A DNA stretch of 64,000 bases. Origin: Oscillatoriales cyanobacterium. GTDB lineage: Bacteria > Cyanobacteriota > Cyanobacteriia > Cyanobacteriales > Microcoleaceae. The stretch covers positions 248,001 through 312,000 of the forward strand of contig RDXX01000009.1 of NCBI GenBank assembly GCA_004292955.1, given 5' to 3'. The notes below the pieces were generated by a model. That model saw only the letters and a list, made by a program, of their open reading frames with translations, searched no databases and was not told the origin of the DNA. This document shows positions 8,262 to 16,783 of this stretch, piece after piece. A program made the translations under genes and the position numbers. The first letter of the stretch is position 1; every line of letters begins with the position of its first letter.

Positions 8262-10016
8262 ATGAACAATATAAAATCATTACTGAATTACAAGAGTAGC
8301 CAAAAACAAAAAATTTCAGTTCCTCCAAGTCCTCTGGTTGAATTTGCCTCAAGTTGGCGGATAGCTTGGGGGAAAATAGATGCGATCGCAGATAATGCAG
8401 CGTGGCGAGATGGTCAAATTGCGATTATTTGCTCTAACCCAAGCGTTCAGCTAGTTCTCAGTCCCTCTGAAAAATTTGTGATTGTAGGCGATATTTGGCT
8501 CAGCAATCGATCGCAATTGCTGGAAAAATTGGGCATTTCTGCGAGTAGTTGGCAGGGGTGCGATCGCCAATTAGTGGCTCAACTGTGGGAACGCTGGGGC
8601 CCTGAATGCTTGCCGCTGCTGGCGGGTATGTTTGCGTTTGCGGTTTGGGATCGTCAATCGCAGGTTTTGCGGCTGGCGCGCGATCGCACGGGCGCGCGCA
8701 CTCTCTACTACACTACTGTTGGCGCGACTCGCTGGATTGCGCCTCAACTGCGGGCGATCGCACAATACCACTCAAGGGCGATCGACCTCACAGCCCTGCG
8801 AGATTACCTCTGTTGTTCGTTCGTTCCGGGCGATCGTACCCTCTGGCAGCAAGTCCGAGAACTGCGTCCAGGAAGCATTTTAAGCTTGCCTGACGAGACA
8901 ATTTCGGCTTACTGGGAACTGCGAGAACAAGTTGTCGAGGCGGAACAATCTTTGGAATGGCACGGCGCGAGATTGCGAACTCTTTTAGACGAAATTGTCC
9001 GGGAATATTTGCCAGCAAATCAACCTGTAGGCGTGTTTCTTTCCGGCGGGTTAGACTCTAGCTGCATTGCGGCTTTAGCTGCTCAATTTTGCGATCGGCC
9101 AATTCACACTTACTCAATTCATTTTGGCGAAGAATGCGCCAACGAATTAGAGTTTTCCAGTTTAGTCGCCCAACACTGTCAAACTGAACACCACATTTTA
9201 GAAATTAGCTTTCGGGATATGTGGGAAAAGTTGCCAGAAACTATGGGTTACTTAGACGATCCGATCGGCGATCCGCTGACAGTGCCAAACTTGCTATTAG
9301 GAAGAATGGCGCGGGAATCAGTCGAAGTAATTCTGAACGGCGAAGGTGGCGATCCTTGTTTTGGTGGCCCCAAAAATCAACCGATGCTAATGAACAGTTT
9401 GTACAATTCTGTCACTAATTTGGATGCGCTGCCAGCATATTTGCTGTCATTTCAAAAGTGCGCGGCGGATTTACCTCAACTTTTAAAACCGGAATTTTGG
9501 GCCGCGATGCAAGCAGAACCTTCGGTATTTAGTGCGGATTTGAATGCTAGCGGGAATTATCTCAATCGATTAATGGCATTAAATATCAAGTTTAAGGGGG
9601 CAGACCAGATTTTGACCAAAGTGAACAATTTGACTCAAGCTGCGGGGTTGCACGGGCGATCGCCTTTGTTCGATCGGCGAATCGTGGATTTGAGTATGAC
9701 GATTCCGCCTGAGTACAAATTATCCGGGGTTGTGGAGAAAGCTGTGCTCAAACAAGCGGTGGCAAATTTGCTGCCGGCTCAAATTTTAGACAGGCCCAAA
9801 AGCGGGATGCTAGTTCCCGTACAGCAAGGGTTTAAGAGGTTTTGGCAGCGGGAGGCTAGGGGTTTGCTATTGTCAAGAAGAGCTGCTATTGCTCCTTATT
9901 GTAATCAATCTTTAATTGCTCAATGGTTAGATTATGAAGGAGATACTTGGGGGCGTTATGGCGTTAAGCTGTGGCTATTGACAAGTTTAGAGCTTTGGCT
10001 GCAAAGTAATAAGTAA
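8262..10016 (+). CDS. Asparagine-synthetase-like amide-forming enzyme (no glutaminase Cys)
   Basis: The 584 aa protein has the two-domain asparagine synthetase B plan: a degenerate Ntn-hydrolase-like N-terminus (residues 1-200, with GMFAFAVWD and ARDRTGARTLYY) and an ATP-pyrophosphatase domain with the PP-loop SGGLDSS at 261-267 and NGEGGD further on. The N-terminal Cys2 nucleophile needed to release ammonia from glutamine is absent, as in beta-lactam synthetase and lasso-peptide macrolactam cyclases. I infer AMP activation of a carboxylate with an amine acceptor other than glutamine-derived ammonia. ATG 8262 is preferred over GTG 8208 because the domain starts after it. It converges with the minus-strand operon 15442-10300 that contains a second enzyme of this kind. 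Confidence 0.85.
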   Translation: MNNIKSLLNYKSSQKQKISVPPSPLVEFASSWRIAWGKIDAIADNAAWRDGQIAIICSNPSVQLVLSPSEKFVIVGDIWLSNRSQLLEKLGISASSWQGCDRQLVAQLWERWGPECLPLLAGMFAFAVWDRQSQVLRLARDRTGARTLYYTTVGATRWIAPQLRAIAQYHSRAIDLTALRDYLCCSFVPGDRTLWQQVRELRPGSILSLPDETISAYWELREQVVEAEQSLEWHGARLRTLLDEIVREYLPANQPVGVFLSGGLDSSCIAALAAQFCDRPIHTYSIHFGEECANELEFSSLVAQHCQTEHHILEISFRDMWEKLPETMGYLDDPIGDPLTVPNLLLGRMARESVEVILNGEGGDPCFGGPKNQPMLMNSLYNSVTNLDALPAYLLSFQKCAADLPQLLKPEFWAAMQAEPSVFSADLNASGNYLNRLMALNIKFKGADQILTKVNNLTQAAGLHGRSPLFDRRIVDLSMTIPPEYKLSGVVEKAVLKQAVANLLPAQILDRPKSGMLVPVQQGFKRFWQREARGLLLSRRAAIAPYCNQSLIAQWLDYEGDTWGRYGVKLWLLTSLELWLQSNK

Positions 10017-10058
10017 GATCGTGTCCGAGCGATTGCACATTATATTTGTAGGGACTTA

Positions 10059-10271
10059 GGCAGTGCCCATTAGTGTCAACTTAAGCCTGAAACCCCTGAG
10101 AATTCTCGCTTTTACCCCAGTCTAGATCCCCCTAAATCCCCCTTAATAAGGGGGACTTTGAGGATATTTCTTGTCCCCCCCTTATTAAGGGGGGTTAGGG
10201 GGGATCGAAACTTTGATACCAACAAGAGAGACGGCCGGTTTGACGTTAAGTTGACACCAATGGGCACTGCC
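10059..10271. mobile_element. MITE-like element with 25-bp terminal inverted repeats (copy A)
   Basis: The left end GGCAGTGCCCATTAGTGTCA is mirrored by the right end TGACACCAATGGGCACTGCC, with the match continuing inward through ACTTAA/TTAAGT (one mismatch in about 26 bp). Internally it holds a long C-rich/G-rich palindrome (GATCCCCCTAAATCCCCC ... GGGGGGATC). A 237-bp copy lies at 31101-31337 and a partial one at the left edge. No ORF inside; it sits between two convergent genes. Confidence 0.75.
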
Positions 10272-10299
10272 GTGTCCTTTCCTCGTAACCCCACAAACC

Positions 10300-11592
10300 T
10301 CAACCAAAACTATCAACAACATAGATAGAACTCTCCGTACCACCTAGCAGAATCAAAGTGCTATCATCGCTGCCTATATCTCGACTTCCAGCAATTCCTC
10401 GATTCAGAATTTGAATCAGTTTCTGAGGACTAAACGATTCCAATTCTACATAATTACCTAATTCCAACCACTGCAATTCCTCAGCGGATAAATCTTGGCG
10501 GATTGCTGGCGGCAATTGTACAGCATCTCGTGCCGAACTCTCAGAACTTAGAACAAACATATTGTCGCCAGCCGCCAGAATTTGCTTCGGTAACAATCCA
10601 ATATCAATAATTATCGCGCTGTTACCTGGGAACCAATTAGGACTCGTGCGTAGGTGGTTAACTAAACCAATTCCTTTGGGACTGCAATCGTGCAAAGCGT
10701 ACACTTTTAAGTCGGGATTGCGGCGCAGCATTTCCATCGTTGTATCGAAGATACTTTGAGGATATCCGGTAATACTGAGGACTGCACAGTTGTTTTCAAA
10801 GTGAAAATAGTTGGCGATTAAGAATTGGGCAATTTCCGGGCGATCGCACACCAGCAATCTGTCAAAACTGTAAGCGCTGACATCGGGACTGACGGTGGCA
10901 TTTTGATTTGTATCGCGGGAAGGTGGCAGCATTTTTGCGATCGAGGAGTTGATTTCTGTCCACTTATTAATCCAGTATTGAAACAGGTTGAATGTAAGAA
11001 TAACTTCTTGAGTTAGTTTAGGAATTTTTAGGCTTCCCAAATAGATAGATAGGATTCCGATCGCAGAACTAGCGAAAAACACTTCGGAGGAATATAACAA
11101 CTGACTCAAGCCGATCCCGCAGAGCATAAATATTCCTCCCCAAATTTGCAAAGCTCTTGCAAAAGTCTGCCGTTGTTTGTACGGATATTTTCGAGAACGG
11201 CTCTTCACAAAAAATATCGCTAACAATAAAATGTTTACTGCAAACATGGCGTAAATCAATTCAGTTGTCATTCCCAAAGACGATAAAAAAATACCAGCAA
11301 AAAAATAGCACCCAAAATTAGGAAATATACACAGATAAACCAAGCCAAACAAATTCTCATTTTGTACTCTAGATCGCTGATCTAAAAAGTAAAATAACTG
11401 TCGGGGAGTAAAAAACAGCGTATCGTTCACAGAAACATCGGCGATCGCCTTAGCAAACATGGGGTCAGTTATTTTTAAATTTGTCATTAGAGTTGGTTCA
11501 AAAGCAAACTGATGGCTGCATTGTTTACAGCGGCCGCGCCAGGCTGTGCGGTCTTTTAATTTATTGTCAGTTCCACATTTAATGCACTTCAT
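10300..11592 (-). CDS. Membrane zinc-ribbon protein with possible TOPRIM-like domain
   Basis: I do not recognise a named family. In the 430 aa product an N-terminal zinc ribbon (CIKCG at 3-7, CKQC at 22-25) is followed by a soluble part, four hydrophobic segments (roughly residues 82-205), a linker, and a C-terminal domain of about 190 aa. The latter reads RLLVCDRPEIAQFLIANYF, then CAVLSITGYP, then KVYALHDCSPKGIGLVNHL, in the order and spacing of the TOPRIM fold of Spo11/Topo VI-A (VVE..., GxGYP, yaLxDxDpxG), but the first Glu is Asp and the DxD is DxS, so catalytic metal binding is doubtful. It is the last gene of a minus-strand set; 16 bp separate it from the PLP-enzyme homologue upstream, which suggests one operon. 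Confidence 0.7.
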   Translation of the reverse strand: MKCIKCGTDNKLKDRTAWRGRCKQCSHQFAFEPTLMTNLKITDPMFAKAIADVSVNDTLFFTPRQLFYFLDQRSRVQNENLFGLVYLCIFPNFGCYFFAGIFLSSLGMTTELIYAMFAVNILLLAIFFVKSRSRKYPYKQRQTFARALQIWGGIFMLCGIGLSQLLYSSEVFFASSAIGILSIYLGSLKIPKLTQEVILTFNLFQYWINKWTEINSSIAKMLPPSRDTNQNATVSPDVSAYSFDRLLVCDRPEIAQFLIANYFHFENNCAVLSITGYPQSIFDTTMEMLRRNPDLKVYALHDCSPKGIGLVNHLRTSPNWFPGNSAIIIDIGLLPKQILAAGDNMFVLSSESSARDAVQLPPAIRQDLSAEELQWLELGNYVELESFSPQKLIQILNRGIAGSRDIGSDDSTLILLGGTESSIYVVDSFG

Positions 11593-11608
11593 AAAAATCT
11601 CCTATTGA

Positions 11609-12841
11609 TTATTCAAAAACTTGATTGGCTAACAAAACGCTGTAATCTTCTCTGTGGCGAATTAGGCGATGTCCGCCATTTTCTAACAGCACTTCCGCAG
11701 GTTTGGGGCGGTGCAAAAAGTGCGACGACATGGCATATCCGTAAGCGCCAACATCCAAAATACCAAGGATTTCGCCAATAGTCAAAGCCGGAAGTTGACA
11801 GTTTTTCCCCAAATAATCTCGCGAATAAGTCGTATTGCCACAAACATCAGTAAAATGTAGAGCATCCCGACAATTCCAGGTATAAATTTCTCGATAACCA
11901 CCATGAACCGACGGTACTGAAAGATTAGCAACAGTCGTATCTACACCGACAATTTGTTTAGCTTCCTGCCATTTTGTGGAAACAACTTGAGCCAGCAAAG
12001 TAGCACATCCTGCTACAGCGGCTCTTCCAGGTTCAATTATTAAGTCAATTGCGCGGTCTAATTGACTAATTCTACTGGTCAATTCTGCCCCAAATAGTTC
12101 CCAGTCAAAGGCTGTACCCCCGCTGTGGTAAGGATAGCCAAAGCCCCCGCCAAAGTCGAGATATTCCCAATCTGGCAATTGCTGGGCTGCGGCAATTATG
12201 GTATCAATTACTTGAGTAAAGGCTGCGGTTGAATTAGTGCCGGTACCGCGATAGAAATGTAAGCCACTTAGCTTTAATCCGGCTGTTTTGGCGATCGCAA
12301 TTGCTGCGGGAAATTCGGGCGATCGCACTCCAATACGACTTTCCCCCGTTAATTCGGGCAAATTCAGCCTCAAACCCAGACTGGGCGGTTCTAAAGCCTG
12401 CTGGTTTTCCCTCAGAGATTGGTACACTTCGCAGCACAACTGCAACTGGCTAAGACTGTCGAAATTCAAAGTTTTGACACCCCATTTGAGAACTTGTTCC
12501 ATCTCATCTCGGTGCAAATTACTGCCACTATAAACAATATTTTTGGGTGCAAAACCTGCCTGAATTCCTAAATAAATATCTCCCGGTGTATTGGCGTGCA
12601 ATCCCCACCCGCTATCCCGAAAAATTTGCAGCAGGGCGATGCTACCATTGGTGACGCTGGCAAAACAAAATTGAGTTCGCGGATAGTCGATCGCCTTAGT
12701 AATGCGGTCAATAGTTCGGCGCAAAATGTCGCTTTGATAAACGTACAGCGGCGAACCGTAGGTGGCTAATAACTCTTGGGCTATAGCTAGAGTGAAAGGC
12801 GGTTGTTTGATGATTGATTTGCGATCGGTAATTGTTTGCAT
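11609..12841 (-). CDS. Fold-type III PLP decarboxylase homologue lacking catalytic Lys and Cys
   Basis: The 410 aa length and motif order match diaminopimelate/ornithine decarboxylases: SPLYVYQSDILR at the barrel start, LDFGGGFGYPY (phosphate-binding glycine loop), IIEPGRAAVAG, and DVGAYGYAMSSHF at the C-terminus. However the PLP-lysine motif, normally Y/F-A-x-K-A-N, reads FASVTNGS; the aligned position is V63 (codon GTC on the coding strand, 12653-12655). The cysteine motif G-P-x-C-x-S-x-D reads GNTTYSRD, with Thr in place of Cys. The glycine loop and EPGR are kept. So it is either a non-catalytic homologue or uses the fold differently. The frame is intact and the protein not truncated. Located between an asparagine-synthetase-like gene (87 bp upstream) and the zinc-ribbon membrane gene (16 bp downstream). 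Confidence 0.85.
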   Translation of the reverse strand: MQTITDRKSIIKQPPFTLAIAQELLATYGSPLYVYQSDILRRTIDRITKAIDYPRTQFCFASVTNGSIALLQIFRDSGWGLHANTPGDIYLGIQAGFAPKNIVYSGSNLHRDEMEQVLKWGVKTLNFDSLSQLQLCCEVYQSLRENQQALEPPSLGLRLNLPELTGESRIGVRSPEFPAAIAIAKTAGLKLSGLHFYRGTGTNSTAAFTQVIDTIIAAAQQLPDWEYLDFGGGFGYPYHSGGTAFDWELFGAELTSRISQLDRAIDLIIEPGRAAVAGCATLLAQVVSTKWQEAKQIVGVDTTVANLSVPSVHGGYREIYTWNCRDALHFTDVCGNTTYSRDYLGKNCQLPALTIGEILGILDVGAYGYAMSSHFLHRPKPAEVLLENGGHRLIRHREDYSVLLANQVFE

Positions 12842-12859
12842 AAGTGTAAAGTATGTATT

Positions 12860-12912
12860 TAGTCCGCGAAGGCGGACTTGGTTTGTGTAGACGCGGTTTC
12901 AACCGCCGAGTA
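12860..12912 (+). repeat. Dispersed 54-bp repeat, copy 2
   Basis: TAGTCCGCGAAGGCGGACTT, GGTTTGTGTAGACGCGG and TTTCAACCGCCGAG in order; inverted relative to copy 1 at 8136-8189. It occupies most of the 87-bp spacer between two genes of the same putative operon. Confidence 0.8.
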
Positions 12913-12928
12913 ATCAAGGGAGTAGCTT

Positions 12929-14785
12929 TCATTCTCCCCACCGCTGACGGTAATTCCAAACCTGTCGAGGCAACCAAAAGGGATGATTCCAAGATTTATT
13001 TTTCACATTTTTACCTAAAATTTGCGATCGCCAATTTTGCCACATCACCAACAGCCAAATCATTTCCCCAATACGCCGCCCTTGAATTCCGGCTGCGAAT
13101 TTGCCGGACATAATTTGAGCCGCTAAATCTGGTTTCCAGTGTTTCTCCGATCGCAACACGGCAGGATTCAACCAATCGCCGATGTCATGCCAAAATTCGT
13201 TAAAACACCACGAAGTTAAGGGCACGCCCATACCGCGCTTTTCCCGCCACACTATGTCCGCAGGTAGCCAATTTTCTACCGCCCGTTTGAGGATGTATTT
13301 CTCGCAAGCACCTCGCAAACACAGTTCTCCCGACAGTTGAAATGTCCAGTCTGTGAGGGCAAAATCGCAAAAGGGCGATCGCACTTTCAGACCAAAAGCC
13401 AAAGCCAAATTAGCAGCCCGCGGATGGATGTTCTGCGCCCCTTTCAGCATCAAACCTCCGCGGCGGAGGCGGTGCAGCAAAGACGCGCCCACAGAAGGAT
13501 TAAGAGCCTCTAACAGCCAATCTTGAGGCTGCAAATCCTGAATTTGAGTGTAAATTTCCGGCTGATAAACTTTAGATTCGTATCCCCAAAGGCGGTGAAA
13601 AGTTCGCAAATATTGCAAGGCAAAAGTTTGGTCTCCGGCGGGATTTGCTGCTTGATAAACAGCCGCTGCAATCAGGGGTTTATTCGTCCAGCCTGCAAAT
13701 AATTGATCGCCACCTTCGCCGTTAAAAACGATCGCGCATTCTTGACTCGCAGCCTCATTTAACAGGTACAGCGGGACTGTAACTCCGTCACCAAAGGGCA
13801 AATCTAAAGCTTTCACCGCAGAATGCAAGACTTGTTTAATCCGATGTGGCCTAGCATCTACTTTTACCAAGGGAATGTTCAGCGAATCGGCAACTTTTTG
13901 GGCCCAAGGATATTCGGGAATTCCGGCCTCGCCGAAGTCGAGAGTATAAGCGCGGACTTTGACTCCGGCTTTGATTAATAATGCTGCGACTACTGAGGAA
14001 TCTAAACCGCCTGACAGAAATACTCCGACTGTTTCATTGCTATTGATGTCGGAAATTTGACGTTCAACGGCATCTTTAAGTAAGTTTTGTAATTGTGTTA
14101 TTGCTTCTGCTTCGTCTTGTATTTTTTCTGAACTTTCTCGCCATTCTAACAAGCATTTTGATGGATTGTTCAGAATGACACCGCTATCTCGATCGCACTC
14201 CCATGTCAATTCGGTTCCGGCGGGAACTGCGAACACATTTTCTACAGGAGTTAAGGGAGTTGGAACGTAGGAAAAACAGCTATAACCGTACAAACTTGGA
14301 ATGCTGATATCTGGTTTTTTGCAAATATTTAACAGCAGTTGTAAACTCGATGCAAACCAAATACTCTGCCCGATTTGCGTCCAGTAAAGTGTTACTCGCC
14401 CAAAGGGTTCTCGTCCCAAAATTAGGCAATTTTCGCGGACGTTTGCCCAGGCATCAGGTAACAGCAAACCGTTGGATGATGGATTAGTCGATAGCCCAGA
14501 TGCTGAGAGGGCAGCGATTTGCCAAGTTTTAGCGCTTTTTTGGGTTGGCAAGTGCTGCGGGCGATCCTCTTCGAGGGCTTCGCTAACGCACTCCGTACTG
14601 ACAACATTCCAAATTGGGTAATTTTCGTCGCCTGTGGTGGCGAAACTGGACAAATTATCGACTTTTTGGACTGGGATTTCTGTTGCAGATTGGCTAACTA
14701 TTTTGGCTAGCAGTGCTTCCAATTTATCGCGGGAATCGCTGCCCCAGTATCCTATAAATTGACGCTTTTTGTTTATTTTTACCAT
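12929..14785 (-). CDS. Second asparagine-synthetase-like amide-forming enzyme
   Basis: The 618 aa protein has the same domain plan as the product of 8262-10016: N-terminal domain lacking Cys2 (it begins MVKINKKRQF), LGREPFGRVTLYW in the position of the ARDRxGxxPLYY motif, PP-loop SGGLDSS at 258-264, NGEGGDQLFAGW, and RSPFCDFALTDW and REKRGMGVPLTSW near the end. ATP-dependent carboxylate activation is therefore likely intact and glutaminase activity not. Residues 66-75 (CVSEALEEDR) are encoded by a 29-bp repeat found identically in two unrelated genes of this window. A 33-bp gap separates it from the one-TM protein gene upstream. Two paralogues with the same lost nucleophile in one locus argue for a common product pathway. 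Confidence 0.85.
   Translation of the reverse strand: MVKINKKRQFIGYWGSDSRDKLEALLAKIVSQSATEIPVQKVDNLSSFATTGDENYPIWNVVSTECVSEALEEDRPQHLPTQKSAKTWQIAALSASGLSTNPSSNGLLLPDAWANVRENCLILGREPFGRVTLYWTQIGQSIWFASSLQLLLNICKKPDISIPSLYGYSCFSYVPTPLTPVENVFAVPAGTELTWECDRDSGVILNNPSKCLLEWRESSEKIQDEAEAITQLQNLLKDAVERQISDINSNETVGVFLSGGLDSSVVAALLIKAGVKVRAYTLDFGEAGIPEYPWAQKVADSLNIPLVKVDARPHRIKQVLHSAVKALDLPFGDGVTVPLYLLNEAASQECAIVFNGEGGDQLFAGWTNKPLIAAAVYQAANPAGDQTFALQYLRTFHRLWGYESKVYQPEIYTQIQDLQPQDWLLEALNPSVGASLLHRLRRGGLMLKGAQNIHPRAANLALAFGLKVRSPFCDFALTDWTFQLSGELCLRGACEKYILKRAVENWLPADIVWREKRGMGVPLTSWCFNEFWHDIGDWLNPAVLRSEKHWKPDLAAQIMSGKFAAGIQGRRIGEMIWLLVMWQNWRSQILGKNVKNKSWNHPFWLPRQVWNYRQRWGE
14560..14588 (-). repeat. 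29-bp intragenic palindromic repeat (copy in Asn-synthetase-like gene)
   Basis: The minus strand reads CGTTAGCGAAGCCCTC followed by GAAGAGGATCGCC, identical over all 29 bp to 41641-41669 and 50283-50311. It can fold as GCGA-ag-CCCTC-gaa-GAGG-a-TCGC. Here it is translated as V-S-E-A-L-E-E-D-R. Confidence 0.9.
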
Positions 14786-14818
14786 GTTAAAATGAATCCA
14801 TAGGCGAGTTTTTGATGA

Positions 14819-15442
14819 TTATTTAACTTCAAAGGATGTACTGCCGATCGCCCGACTTTCAAGAAACATTTTAACTTGCCACTTTCCGGTAGCAGTAGCA
14901 CTACCAATTTTGTAACGACAGTGAGTATTCCAAATGGATTTGTCGATTTCGCGAGTTTGATAGCGGTTTTGTTTGACAACTTGACCGCTGGGATCGATCC
15001 AATCGCAGGATATCGATAGTTTTTTGCCTAATGGTGCGTCTTTTAAGGTAGTACGGTAAAAGATTTCGGGATTGTTTTGGCGGGAAATAACAGTCAAATT
15101 GCCGCCATCATCCTGCACGGAAGTTATGCGGTTTTGTTGCATTGAAACGCGGGCGATCGCTTGTTCATTTTGGTAAATGTAGAATCCGGTAATTGCGATC
15201 GGTACCACCCCAACTACCACCGCTAACAATCCAAAAATCCACCGATTGCGTTGCTGCTTTGCCAGTGCTTCCCGACGCTGTAACTGGATTAAAGCCTCAT
15301 CTAGCAACTCAGTCGGCAAGCCCAATTCCTGCAAAACTTGTGTGACTTCTTCGGAACTAAGTTCAGCCTCCCGGACGTTAGAAAGGCGTTCTACTTCAGC
15401 TACTATTTGCGTTAATTGAATTTGAGTCAGTCGATTTTCCAT
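14819..15442 (-). CDS. Hypothetical single-pass membrane protein
   Basis: Not recognised. The 207 aa protein has a soluble N-terminus rich in Glu/Leu/Gln (about residues 1-65, helical, LTQIQLTQIVAEVERL... with a possible coiled coil), one membrane segment at about 69-90 (WIFGLLAVVVGVVPIAITGFY), and an extracytoplasmic C-terminal domain of 115 aa with two Cys (ISCDWID, NTHCRYKIG) and a beta-rich look ending KWQVKMFLESRAIGSTSFEVK, similar in style to small Ig-like or DUF3859-type domains. It is the first gene of the minus-strand run that continues with the Asn-synthetase-like, PLP-homologue and zinc-ribbon genes, so may be co-transcribed with them. Confidence 0.75.
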   Translation of the reverse strand: MENRLTQIQLTQIVAEVERLSNVREAELSSEEVTQVLQELGLPTELLDEALIQLQRREALAKQQRNRWIFGLLAVVVGVVPIAITGFYIYQNEQAIARVSMQQNRITSVQDDGGNLTVISRQNNPEIFYRTTLKDAPLGKKLSISCDWIDPSGQVVKQNRYQTREIDKSIWNTHCRYKIGSATATGKWQVKMFLESRAIGSTSFEVK

Positions 15443-15682
15443 ATATTAAGAAGCTGTAGGATTTTTTCATGAATGTGGTTTACTAACACCAGTCAATTAA
15501 CATTATGAAACAGGCTGAGCTTCAAGTCAATTCATAAACATCATAATTTTGAACTCATAAAAGTCATAATTAATCGTTGGCGCTGTTGAATTTTGTTCGG
15601 AATTTCCCCAACCAATTGCTAAACTGAGCTTGTAGTGCGATTAAGAGCCCGATAGCTACGCGCACGCGTACTTTTGCCTAAA

Positions 15683-15946
15683 ATGAACAACAGCCTAATC
15701 GAGTCCAATTCGATAAACACCCACTGGGATTGCCCCGAGTGCGAAGGCACAGGTACAGTCAACGGAGAAACTTGCCCCGAATGTCTCGGAGCAAAATACA
15801 TTGATATTGATGCGCTAACTAGCTGGATGCTCGATTTTATGGAATCTCGCGGCTGCAATCCTGATGAAATCGACCAATTGCGAACCGAAAACCCAGACCC
15901 GCTGACATTAACATTTTGCCTCGAACTTTGTATCGCCCTTAAATAA
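15683..15946 (+). CDS. Small DnaJ-type zinc-finger protein
   Basis: An 87 aa protein with a central DnaJ-like cysteine motif: CPECEGTGTVNGETCPEC, i.e. two CxxC pairs spaced as in CxxCxGxG zinc fingers, followed by an acidic helical C-terminus (DIDALTSWMLDFMESRGCNPDEID). Similar stand-alone zinc fingers occur in cyanobacteria near photosynthesis or assembly genes, but no specific function can be assigned. I start it at ATG 15683 (MNNSLIES); a TTG three codons upstream is in frame. It is divergent from the minus-strand gene ending its leader at 15442 and has no close partner downstream. Confidence 0.75.
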   Translation: MNNSLIESNSINTHWDCPECEGTGTVNGETCPECLGAKYIDIDALTSWMLDFMESRGCNPDEIDQLRTENPDPLTLTFCLELCIALK

Positions 15947-16121
15947 ACAACGATATCAAGTCTGCTTAATTGCTTATAAATCATTTACGGGCATCGGCCA
16001 AAGAGGGCATCGGCCAAAGAGGGCAAACAGTCGGAAAAAACGCACTCTACAAGTTGATTTAACTGAAACGAAATAATGCCCAATTCCCTATTCCCTATTC
16101 CCAATGCCCTATTCCCTAGAT

Positions 16122-16781
16122 TCAGTGTCCCTGCACGGGATGTTGCCCGTAATAAGGCAAAGCATCCCACCAATCAGGGCGACTTCCTTGTTTCCACTCC
16201 CAATAAGCCAAATCCAACACGCCAGAAACCGACGCACCCAACTCGCTACCAACTTCAATCAACTGATAGGAACTTCCCCAACTTGCCAACTTTTCCTGCC
16301 AAGATTCAGGAGTCATCACCGTATCAGGAAACAACCCAGTTAAACCAGAATTACCGTTAACTGAATAAACCGCGCCAAACAATTGACCTCGCTGTGCGGG
16401 CATTTGCAGCGCAATATCCTGAGTTGACATAGATTTTTTACTGATATCATAAGCAACAGCCGCCAAAGTTGAAATAGTAAAAACCGGAATATTCAACTGT
16501 TGAGCCAAAGTTCGCGCCGTCACCATACCCATGCGAGTCCCCGTAAAACCTCCGGGCCCCTTTGCTACTGCAATAAAAGCCAAATCTGCCCAAGTTTGCG
16601 GCGCGATAAACTCTACTAAATACTGGTGTAAATCCGTTGCTAAACTGCGGCCCAAATTCCAAGTTTGGCAGCGATTATCGCCGGAAAAATTGCTGATTGC
16701 TAAACCTAATTCTGGTGTTGAGGTGTGCAACGCTAAGCCGTATTTTTTTACTAATGTTTTGTCTTGGGGATTGCTATTCAC
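16122..16781 (-). CDS. tsaB: tRNA threonylcarbamoyladenosine biosynthesis protein TsaB
   Basis: TsaB is the inactive ASKHA-fold partner that holds TsaD in the complex making t6A37 on ANN-decoding tRNAs. Family marks in this 219 aa protein: YGLALHTSTPELGLAI (phosphate-1-like motif), VAKGPGGFTGTRMGMVTARTLAQQL (the highly conserved GPGSFTGLR-type motif), and TISTLAAVAYD. I choose GTG at 16781, only 2 nt after the TAA (16784-16786) of the upstream kinase gene; the frame remains open upstream inside the kinase gene but that part is not TsaB-like. The arrangement kinase TAA-TC-GTG implies translational coupling to the kinase. Confidence 0.92.
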   Translation of the reverse strand: MNSNPQDKTLVKKYGLALHTSTPELGLAISNFSGDNRCQTWNLGRSLATDLHQYLVEFIAPQTWADLAFIAVAKGPGGFTGTRMGMVTARTLAQQLNIPVFTISTLAAVAYDISKKSMSTQDIALQMPAQRGQLFGAVYSVNGNSGLTGLFPDTVMTPESWQEKLASWGSSYQLIEVGSELGASVSGVLDLAYWEWKQGSRPDWWDALPYYGQHPVQGH

Positions 16782-16783
16782 GA

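Noticed and set aside
7269..15442. Standard lasso-peptide cluster
   Set aside because: Two cyclase-like proteins are present, but no B1 (RRE) or B2 (leader peptidase) gene and no evident precursor peptide were found.
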